A program made the translations under genes and the position numbers. 5,069 nucleotides of DNA, taken from Gammaproteobacteria bacterium. Its GTDB lineage: Bacteria > Pseudomonadota > Gammaproteobacteria > Pseudomonadales > Pseudohongiellaceae. The notes under the pieces are model-generated. The model was not told the DNA's origin and did no database searches. It was given only the letters and a program-made list of their open reading frames with translations. The stretch is from contig JAESUV010000058.1 in assembly GCA_016762975.1 (NCBI GenBank), forward strand, positions 5,236-10,304, read 5' to 3'. Position 1 is the first letter of the stretch; every line of letters begins with the position of its first letter. Positions 1 through 5,069 of this stretch are shown here, piece after piece.

Positions 1-387
1 TGCCATTTAATCGATGATAGTTACAACGCAAGCCCTGGTTCTTTTATTGCAGCTATCGATGTCTTGTCGAAGCTGACTGGCCAGAAAATCTTGGTGATGG
101 GCGACATGGGAGAGCTTGGTAGCAATGCTGATTCAGCTCACCGCAACATCGGTAAATATGCCGCAGATGCAGGGATCGATGCACTTTGGGCAACCGGTGA
201 AAAATCTAAGCTTTCTATTGAAGCTTATGCGGGAAAAGGTAAGCACTTCGAGAGCAAAGAAGAACTCATAGAGGCGTTAATTGACATCACAAATTCAGAT
301 CTTACCGTTCTTATTAAAGGCTCTCACAGTACAAAAATGAATGAAGTTGTCACGGCTCTTAAGATTGATGGAGAAACTCAATGCTAG
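1..387 (+). CDS. murF: UDP-N-acetylmuramoyl-tripeptide--D-alanyl-D-alanine ligase, 3' end (partial)
   Basis: This is the C-terminal part of MurF, the cytoplasmic ATP-dependent ligase that joins D-Ala-D-Ala to UDP-MurNAc-tripeptide and so completes the pentapeptide precursor. The reading frame is open from base 1 and ends at TAG 385-387, giving 128 codons; a full MurF is about 450 residues, so roughly the first 70% lies to the left. In partial numbering, the Mur-ligase motif DDSYNASP is at residues 5-12, the MurF signature GDMGELG at 34-40, a conserved His at 47 (AHRNIG), and the C-terminal KGSHSTKMNEVV at 106-117. A TTG at 64 could be mistaken for a start, but the conserved motif upstream of it shows the gene begins outside the window. 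The C-terminal motif usually reads KGSRS; here the Arg is His. The end overlaps mraY by 7 nt, which suggests translational coupling. Identification is secure. Confidence 0.97.
   Translation, partial: CHLIDDSYNASPGSFIAAIDVLSKLTGQKILVMGDMGELGSNADSAHRNIGKYAADAGIDALWATGEKSKLSIEAYAGKGKHFESKEELIEALIDITNSDLTVLIKGSHSTKMNEVVTALKIDGETQC
370..374 (+). promoter_or_regulatory. Ribosome-binding site of mraY
   Basis: GGAGA lies 6 nt before the mraY ATG at 381, inside the last codons of murF. It is a good Shine-Dalgarno match at normal spacing and supports the ATG that overlaps the murF stop codon as the true start. Confidence 0.75.
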
Positions 388-1463
388 TTTGGTTGTCAGA
401 TTACTTAATTCAATTCGACAATAGCTTTTCTGTTCTACAGTATATTACCGTACGTGGAATTTTTAGCATTTTGACGGCGCTTGGTATTTCTCTGCTTATT
501 GGTCCTACTATGATTCGCCGTTTGAACTATCACCAGATTGGACAAGTCGTGCGTGACGATGGGCCGCAGAGCCATCTTAGTAAGGCTGGCACTCCTACAA
601 TGGGAGGCGCATTAATTATTGTCAGTATCGCCCTAAGCACGTTGTTATGGTCAGATCTTTCTAATCACTATGTATGGGTGACTCTGGTGGTCACCATTCT
701 ATACGGTGCCATCGGGTGGGTGGATGACTACCGAAAAGTCTTTAGAAAAAATACCGCAGGATTGTCTGCGCGCTGGAAGCTCTTTTGGCAAACCGCTATT
801 GGTTTGGGCGCAGCAACTGCTCTCTACTACACCGCGTTTAGTGCAGTCGAGACTAGCTATATTGTTCCTTTTTTCAAAGATGTGTCTATCGATGTCGGCA
901 TTCTTTATATCGCAGTCAGCTGCTTCATCATCGTGGGCTTTAGCAATGCGGTGAACCTAACCGACGGCCTCGACGGTCTGGCAATCTTGCCGACAGTGAT
1001 GGTGGGCGGGGCACTTGGTGTGATTGCCTACTTAGCGGGCCATGTGGGATTCTCAGACTATCTGAATATTCCTTATGTAGTGGGCTCCGGTGAGTTGGTT
1101 ATTTTCGCAGGAGCGCTAGTGGGCTCTGGCCTTGGATTCTTATGGTTTAACACCTACCCCGCACAGATTTTTATGGGGGACGTTGGAGCGCTCGCGCTCG
1201 GTGCTGCACTCGCCGTTATGGCAATTATCTCGCGTCACGAAATAGTGTTTTTCATTATGGGTGGGATATTCGTAGCTGAGACAGCTTCGGTAATCATTCA
1301 AGTGACTTCCTTTAAGTTGACTGGTAAGCGCGTTTTTAGAATGGCTCCACTGCATCACCATTTTGAATTGAAGGGTTGGCCGGAACCAAGAGTCATTGTT
1401 CGGTTCTGGATTATCACTGTCATGTTGGTGCTGTTTGGCTTGGCCACATTGAAATTGCGTTAG
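381..1463 (+). CDS. mraY: Phospho-N-acetylmuramoyl-pentapeptide-transferase (lipid I synthase)
   Basis: MraY is an integral inner-membrane enzyme that transfers phospho-MurNAc-pentapeptide from UDP to undecaprenyl phosphate, making lipid I and releasing UMP. The product is 360 residues, the same length as the E. coli enzyme, and hydrophobic throughout, as expected for the family's ten membrane helices (the first about residues 24-42, others near 77-93 and 98-113). Visible motifs in order are GTPTMGG (70-76), WVDDY with D115 and D116, NAVNLTDGLDGLA (189-201), NTYPAQIFMGDVG with D267, and MAPLHHHFE (321-329). The aspartates and the histidine cluster are the Mg2+ and active-site residues known for the family. 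Residue 270 is Ala where GDVGS is usual. The start is set by the GGAGA ribosome-binding site and by length. The gene overlaps murF by 7 nt and is followed by a 37-nt gap before murD. Confidence 0.98.
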   Translation: MLVWLSDYLIQFDNSFSVLQYITVRGIFSILTALGISLLIGPTMIRRLNYHQIGQVVRDDGPQSHLSKAGTPTMGGALIIVSIALSTLLWSDLSNHYVWVTLVVTILYGAIGWVDDYRKVFRKNTAGLSARWKLFWQTAIGLGAATALYYTAFSAVETSYIVPFFKDVSIDVGILYIAVSCFIIVGFSNAVNLTDGLDGLAILPTVMVGGALGVIAYLAGHVGFSDYLNIPYVVGSGELVIFAGALVGSGLGFLWFNTYPAQIFMGDVGALALGAALAVMAIISRHEIVFFIMGGIFVAETASVIIQVTSFKLTGKRVFRMAPLHHHFELKGWPEPRVIVRFWIITVMLVLFGLATLKLR

Positions 1464-1500
1464 GTTCAATTAGGTGAATAGACAATTGGGATTAGATTAG
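1464..1500 (+). other. Intergenic spacer between mraY and murD with weak ribosome-binding site
   Basis: This AT-rich 37-nt spacer is the longest non-coding stretch in the window. It ends in TAG directly before the murD ATG, so murD cannot be extended upstream in its frame. The best Shine-Dalgarno candidates are poor: TTGGGA at 1486-1491, about 9 nt before the ATG, and AGGTGA at 1472-1477, which is too far away at 23 nt. A 5-bp inverted pair (CAATT 1467-1471 with AATTG 1484-1488) is too short and has no T tract, so it is not a terminator. No convincing promoter was seen. Confidence 0.5.
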
Positions 1501-2862
1501 ATGCAAACTGAGCTAGATGACTGTATTACCGTTGTTGTTGGGCTGGGAGATACCGGGCTTTCCTGCGTGAAATATTTCTCTCAAGCGGGTGAAAAAGTCA
1601 AAGTCGTAGATAGCCGCGATGAACCACCAGGCCTCGCGGCATTGAAGGAGCTGTACCCAGACGTTGAATATGAGTTGGGTGACTTTAATCTAGAGACATT
1701 TGTTACGGCGAAACAGCTTGTCGTAAGCCCAGGCTTGAGTATTCATAGCCCCGAGATAGAGGCGGCTAAAAAAGCCGGTGTTGTTATAACTGGCGACATA
1801 GATATTTTCTCGAAGCAGGTAACGGCACCAATCATTGCTGTCACGGGATCAAACGGTAAGAGCACGGTCGTGGCAGTGCTGGCAGAGATACTAAGAAAGG
1901 CAGGTAAGAATTTTGGGCTAGGTGGCAATCTAGATGGCGATAGCTTTAAGCCAGCCCTCGATTTGATCGCAGAAGGCGAGAAGGATCTGTACTTGCTGGA
2001 ACTATCGAGCTTCCAGCTGGAGACGACAGAGTGCTTAGGGGCAGCAGTAGCCACACTCTTGAATTTGAGCGCAGACCATATGGATAGATATGAAGGCATT
2101 GATGACTATCACCGCGCAAAGCAAAGGATATTCACCGGTTGCAAGCAGGTGGTTATCAACCGTGATGACAAGAAGAGTTATCCGCTAGAGGCGAGTGATG
2201 CGGCAGTGTGGGACTTCGGGTTCGGTCGAGCTGGCGTAAACGGCTTGGGTCTACTCGAGGAAGGTGGCGATCTATATCTTGCCTATCAATTAGAAAAGAT
2301 TGTCTCGGTAAGCGAGTTAAAAATATTTGGTCAGCACAATATATCAAATGTATTAGCGGCAGTAGCGCTGGCAATGGCAATGGCAATAGATATGAACGCA
2401 ATAAAGGCTGCGATCACCGAATTTACCGGATTACCACATCGTTGTCAGTGGGTAGAAAATATTGGCGGAGTCGATTTTTACAACGATTCTAAAGGCACGA
2501 ATGTTGCTGCGACGGTGGCAGCTGTTGAGGGTCTGGGCGAACACATTTCGGGGCATATAGTGTTGATTGCAGGCGGTTTAGCTAAGGGGGCGGACTTCTC
2601 GGCACTGGTGCCGGCGATGAATAAGTGGGGCAAGGTGGTAATTTTGATTGGAGAAGATGCGGTAGAAATGGCCGGCTATTTCGATGCTGAGATTCAGACC
2701 TATTTCGCAAGTGATATGCAGGATGCTGTACGAGTAGCATTGCAGCAGTCGATTGCTGGCGATGCCGTGTTGCTCTCGCCTGCTTGCTCTAGCTTCGATA
2801 TGTTTGAGAATTTTCAGCATCGAGGCTTCGCTTTTATGAAGTCAGTGGAGACCTTGCAATGA
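1501..2862 (+). CDS. murD: UDP-N-acetylmuramoyl-L-alanine--D-glutamate ligase
   Basis: MurD is the cytoplasmic ATP-dependent ligase that adds D-glutamate to UDP-MurNAc-L-alanine, the second step of stem-peptide assembly. The 453-residue product has the normal length and three-domain order. The N-terminal UDP-binding domain carries VVVGLGDTGLS near residues 11-21. The central ATPase domain has the P-loop GSNGKST (116-122, K120), ELSSFQLE (about 167-174), NLSADHMDRY (188-197) and K207 in HRAKQRIF, the lysine expected to be carbamylated in this family. The linker region holds GLPHRCQWVE (310-319) and NDSKGTN (328-334). The C-terminal domain has GGLAKGADF (358-366) and LLSPACSSFDMF (424-435), which bind substrate. 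The ATG is the only plausible start because an in-frame TAG precedes it immediately, though its ribosome-binding site is weak. An 18-nt hexamer repeat lies at 2370-2387. The gene ends in a 4-nt ATGA overlap with ftsW. Confidence 0.98.
   Translation: MQTELDDCITVVVGLGDTGLSCVKYFSQAGEKVKVVDSRDEPPGLAALKELYPDVEYELGDFNLETFVTAKQLVVSPGLSIHSPEIEAAKKAGVVITGDIDIFSKQVTAPIIAVTGSNGKSTVVAVLAEILRKAGKNFGLGGNLDGDSFKPALDLIAEGEKDLYLLELSSFQLETTECLGAAVATLLNLSADHMDRYEGIDDYHRAKQRIFTGCKQVVINRDDKKSYPLEASDAAVWDFGFGRAGVNGLGLLEEGGDLYLAYQLEKIVSVSELKIFGQHNISNVLAAVALAMAMAIDMNAIKAAITEFTGLPHRCQWVENIGGVDFYNDSKGTNVAATVAAVEGLGEHISGHIVLIAGGLAKGADFSALVPAMNKWGKVVILIGEDAVEMAGYFDAEIQTYFASDMQDAVRVALQQSIAGDAVLLSPACSSFDMFENFQHRGFAFMKSVETLQ
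2370..2387 (+). repeat. Three tandem copies of GGCAAT inside murD
   Basis: Three perfect copies of the hexamer GGCAAT sit in the murD coding sequence and help encode the alternating Ala-Met run ALAMAMAID, in a helix shortly before the GLPHR motif. Gain or loss of a unit would keep the frame and change two residues. Comparison from memory with E. coli MurD suggests the local length is about normal, so the run probably fills an ordinary helix. Confidence 0.6.
2847..2850 (+). promoter_or_regulatory. Ribosome-binding site of ftsW
   Basis: GGAG lies 8 nt before the ATG at 2859, within the last codons of murD. It supports the start in the ATGA overlap. A second in-frame ATG at 2865, two codons later, is also within range (14 nt) but is less well placed. 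Confidence 0.65.
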
Positions 2863-4037
2863 GCATGGCGAGAGCAATAGTACCCACAAACAGTCTTGTT
2901 GACTCGGTTCAGCCGCGCTCAGTGAACAGCATATTGTTATTTACTTTCTTGCTGTTGTTTATCGGCCTGTTGATGATGACATCCGCCTCAGTGGAAATAG
3001 CTAATAGCCAATACTCGGACCCTTTCTTCTTCCTTAAGCGGCAGCTGATTTTTTCTGCCGTAGGGGTACTCGTTTTAGTGGTAACACTGCATATTCCAGT
3101 CGCAACTTGGCGCGCGCAGAGTTTGTATTTGCTAATGGGGTCGTTTGCCCTCCTATTGCTGGTGCTTGTTCCCGGCGTAGGTGAGTCGGTTAAGGGAAGT
3201 ACGAGAAGAATAGATCTGGTTTTTTTTGACTTGCAGCCTTCGGAGCTGGCGAAGGTATTTGTCGTAGTTTATCTCGCCGCATTTTTGGAGAGACAGCTGG
3301 ATGAGGTTCGCGAAAAATGGTCTGGATTCTATAAGCCGCTTACGGTTGTTGGTGCCGCTGTGGCCCTGTTTCACTTCCAGCCTGACCATGGAACGATGGT
3401 TATTTTAACGCTTACTGCGCTCTGCATGATTTTTTTGGCGGGAGCAAAACTCTACAGAATTCTGCTGATGCTGGCCGTCTGCATGGGCGGAATCGCTTTG
3501 CTTGCGGTTATGAAGCCTTATGTGATCGATAGGATCACTTCTTTCCTAGATCCTTGGGCCATTGAGAATGTAACGAATGGCGGCTACCAGCAGGCGATGG
3601 CGCAGGTGGCTTTTGGTCGAGGCGAATGGATAGGCGTCGGCCTCGGCAATAGCATACAGAAGCTCTACTTCCTGCCGGAGGCGCACAATGACTTCGTACT
3701 TGCCATTGTCGGTGAAGAATTGGGGCTGGTTGGCGTCGCTGCGGTGATACTTTTGTTCTCTGCACTTATCTACAAGGCATTCTCTATTGGTCAGAAAGCA
3801 CAACAAGAAGACAAATTATTTGCCGCATTTTTTGCCTACGGCCTCGGGCTGCTGTTTGCGGGTCAGACGATGATTAATGTGGGGGCGAGCATAAGTTTAC
3901 TTCCTGTAAAAGGCTTGACGCTGCCGTTCATGAGTTACGGCGGGGCGAGCCTGATCATGAGCTTTTTTATGATTGGGTTGTTGGTTCGAATAGAATACGA
4001 GATTGATAACAAGATTAATGATGTTGGAGAGGTGTAG
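2859..4037 (+). CDS. ftsW: Septal peptidoglycan glycosyltransferase FtsW (SEDS family)
   Basis: FtsW is the inner-membrane SEDS polymerase that uses lipid II to build septal glycan strands, working with the class B PBP FtsI and activated through FtsQLB. The 392-residue product has a short polar N terminus and many hydrophobic segments (for example about 25-44, 65-79, 88-104, 130-143, 180-196 and 201-218). SEDS motifs in order are QPSELAK (126-132), QPDHGT (174-179), AFGRGE (251-256), GVGLGNSIQK (259-268), LPEAHNDF (272-279), GEELGLVG, and LLPVKGLTLPFMSYGG (347-362). D278 corresponds to the catalytic Asp of the usual HTDF motif. KGLTLP and AFGRGE favour FtsW over its paralogue RodA, as does the dcw position. 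Oddities are Arg117 where family members usually have Trp (G-x-x-R-W-I), Val121 in place of the following Gly, and Asn277 for Thr. The gene is translationally coupled to murD by ATGA and stops 8 nt before murG. Confidence 0.97.
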   Translation: MSMARAIVPTNSLVDSVQPRSVNSILLFTFLLLFIGLLMMTSASVEIANSQYSDPFFFLKRQLIFSAVGVLVLVVTLHIPVATWRAQSLYLLMGSFALLLLVLVPGVGESVKGSTRRIDLVFFDLQPSELAKVFVVVYLAAFLERQLDEVREKWSGFYKPLTVVGAAVALFHFQPDHGTMVILTLTALCMIFLAGAKLYRILLMLAVCMGGIALLAVMKPYVIDRITSFLDPWAIENVTNGGYQQAMAQVAFGRGEWIGVGLGNSIQKLYFLPEAHNDFVLAIVGEELGLVGVAAVILLFSALIYKAFSIGQKAQQEDKLFAAFFAYGLGLLFAGQTMINVGASISLLPVKGLTLPFMSYGGASLIMSFFMIGLLVRIEYEIDNKINDVGEV

Positions 4038-4039
4038 GT
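4036..4039 (+). promoter_or_regulatory. Ribosome-binding site of murG
   Basis: AGGT overlaps the ftsW stop codon and lies 6 nt before the GTG at 4046. A purine-rich GGAGAGG at 4026-4032 lies further back, 13 nt from the start. Together they favour initiation at the GTG, coupled to the end of ftsW translation. Confidence 0.55.
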
Positions 4040-4045
4040 AGCAAC

Positions 4046-5069
4046 GTGTCAGCTGAAAACACAACTGTCTTAATTATGGCCGCCGGTACCGGGGGGCATG
4101 TATTTCCAGCGCTTTCAATTGCGCAAAAATTGCAAGAGAAGAATATCCGAACTGAGTGGATGGGCACCCATCAGGGGATGGAAAATAGATTGCTTGAAGG
4201 AACAGGAATTCGAATTCATGCAGTCTCTGCAAAGGGGCTCAAAGGCAAGGGAGTAGCTAGATTGATTGCCGCGCCTTTCATGTTGGCGCAGGCGCTAATT
4301 CAATCAATGCGAATACTTTCCAAGGTGAAGCCAGATTGCGTGCTGGGGATGGGAGGTTTTGTTTCGGGCCCGGGAGGCCTAGCAACAAAATTGATGGGTG
4401 GAAAGCTAGTGATTCACGAGCAAAATGCTGTGCCGGGTTCCACCAATAAGCTGTTGGCGAAGATTGCGAACCAAGTATTCGAGGCCTTCCCTGCTACGTT
4501 TCCCAAAAGTGCAAAAGTAATTCACACGGGAAACCCGCTCCGAAAGGAAATCGCTGACCTTGGGCTGCGAACGCGAAGCTTTGACGAGGTGTCTAGGCCG
4601 TTACAGATATTAGTGTTAGGTGGAAGCCAGGGCGCGTTAGCTATTAACGAAGTGATACCAGAATTGTTGGCAGATTGGCCAGGGGAAAATCGTCCATCAG
4701 TACGTCACCAGACAGGTGATCGAACCCTAGAAACAACACAGGCAATCTATCGGGATAAGGGATTGGATTCGGTGAAAACAATACAGGTCGTCCCATTCAT
4801 CAGTGACATGGCAGAGGCCTATAGTTGGGCCGATTTAGTGATTTGCCGGTCCGGTGCGAGCACGGTTAGCGAGATTGCCGCGGCTGGCTTGCCTTCGATA
4901 TTAGTTCCGTACCCGCATCACAGCGATCAACAGCAAACGCACAACGCAAATTGGTTAGTTCAGGCCGGCGCCGCTTTTCTACTGGAGCAGAAAGATCTGA
5001 CTGTTTCTGCGCTAAGAGCGCTGGTTCTTGGCTTGGATACAAACCGCAACAAAGTGCAGCAGATGAGTG
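4046..5069 (+). CDS. murG: UDP-GlcNAc:lipid I N-acetylglucosaminyltransferase (lipid II synthase), 5' part (partial)
   Basis: MurG is a peripheral enzyme on the cytoplasmic face of the inner membrane that transfers GlcNAc from UDP-GlcNAc to lipid I, giving lipid II. The frame is open from GTG 4046 to the right edge: 341 codons plus one base, so only roughly the last 15-20 residues of a typical 355-360 are missing. It has the GT-B two-domain fold signatures: glycine loop GTGGHVFPA (14-22, H18), GMGGFVSGP (101-109), HEQNAVPG (124-131), the third glycine-rich loop GGSQGA (192-197), and the UDP-sugar site RSGASTVSE (268-276, E276) followed by VPYPHHSDQQQTHNA (287-301). GTG is chosen because an in-frame stop lies at 4019-4021, no ATG falls between, and the next ATG (4076) would cut off the first beta strand. 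Only 8 nt separate it from ftsW, so it is probably co-translated. Confidence 0.97.
   Translation, partial: MSAENTTVLIMAAGTGGHVFPALSIAQKLQEKNIRTEWMGTHQGMENRLLEGTGIRIHAVSAKGLKGKGVARLIAAPFMLAQALIQSMRILSKVKPDCVLGMGGFVSGPGGLATKLMGGKLVIHEQNAVPGSTNKLLAKIANQVFEAFPATFPKSAKVIHTGNPLRKEIADLGLRTRSFDEVSRPLQILVLGGSQGALAINEVIPELLADWPGENRPSVRHQTGDRTLETTQAIYRDKGLDSVKTIQVVPFISDMAEAYSWADLVICRSGASTVSEIAAAGLPSILVPYPHHSDQQQTHNANWLVQAGAAFLLEQKDLTVSALRALVLGLDTNRNKVQQMS

Noticed and set aside
64..387. A separate short gene starting at TTG 64
   Set aside because: The frame is open to base 1 and carries the MurF motif DDSYNASP upstream of the TTG, so it is the end of murF and not an independent gene.
1140..1469. A 109-codon open frame on the minus strand, opposite the 3' end of mraY
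   Set aside because: It lies wholly opposite a well-supported mraY, its product shows no recognisable motif, and its composition looks like the reverse of a membrane-protein gene. Other minus-strand frames opposite murD (1743-2099, 2156-2401, 2578-2820) and ftsW (3153-3389, 3535-3765, 3546-3806) were rejected for the same reason.
1449..1480. Promoter-like TTGAAA (1449-1454) and TGAATA (1475-1480) before murD
   Set aside because: The spacing is 20 bp and the -10 match is weak. In AT-rich sequence such matches arise by chance.
1467..1488. Possible stem-loop (CAATT/AATTG) between mraY and murD
   Set aside because: The stem is only 5 bp, AT-rich, with a 12-nt loop and no following T tract. It would not make a stable terminator, and a break in the operon is not expected here.
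2208..2492. A 94-codon plus-strand frame within murD
   Set aside because: It is out of frame with a murD whose motifs are continuous through this region, and its product is Arg/Ser-rich with no known domain. The plus-strand frame at 706-954 within mraY was rejected likewise.
3220..3227. Run of eight T in ftsW as a frameshift or slippage site
   Set aside because: The frame runs through it without a break and conserved FtsW motifs lie on both sides in the same frame, so there is no evidence for programmed slippage; it simply encodes Val-Phe-Phe.
1..5069. A novel defence, mobile or biosynthetic system embedded in the window
   Set aside because: All but about 45 bases are covered by five recognised dcw genes in a conserved order. 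No inserted gene, transposase, repeat array, tRNA or attachment site was seen.

Overview
The window is a stretch of the division and cell wall (dcw) cluster of a Gram-negative bacterium. All genes are on the + strand, in the order murF (3' end) - mraY - murD - ftsW - murG (5' part). This order, and motifs that closely resemble Escherichia/Pseudomonas-type proteins (a 360-residue MraY with its catalytic aspartates at the E. coli positions 115, 116 and 267, and an FtsW with AFGRGE and LPEAH motifs), suggest a gammaproteobacterium. The mixed, mid-GC codon use is compatible with many marine lineages, but the genus cannot be told from the sequence alone.

Layout: positions 1-387 hold the last 128 codons of murF. 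mraY (381-1463) overlaps murF by 7 nt. A 37-nt gap precedes murD (1501-2862), the only gap of any size in the window. murD overlaps ftsW (2859-4037) by 4 nt in an ATGA junction. Eight nt later murG starts at a GTG (4046) and runs off the right edge after 341 codons. No strong promoter or terminator is visible, so the genes look like the middle of one long transcript with translational coupling at several junctions.

Functionally the genes form one route. MurD adds D-glutamate to UDP-MurNAc-L-Ala. MurF adds the terminal D-Ala-D-Ala dipeptide to finish the UDP-MurNAc-pentapeptide. MraY moves the phospho-MurNAc-pentapeptide to undecaprenyl phosphate (lipid I), and MurG adds GlcNAc (lipid II). FtsW polymerises lipid II into septal glycan together with its class B penicillin-binding protein partner.

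I found no mobile element, RNA gene, CRISPR array or undescribed system. The things worth a second look are small: a few residues at normally strongly conserved positions that differ from the usual (MurF, MraY, FtsW), a weak ribosome-binding site before murD, and a short in-frame hexanucleotide repeat in murD.
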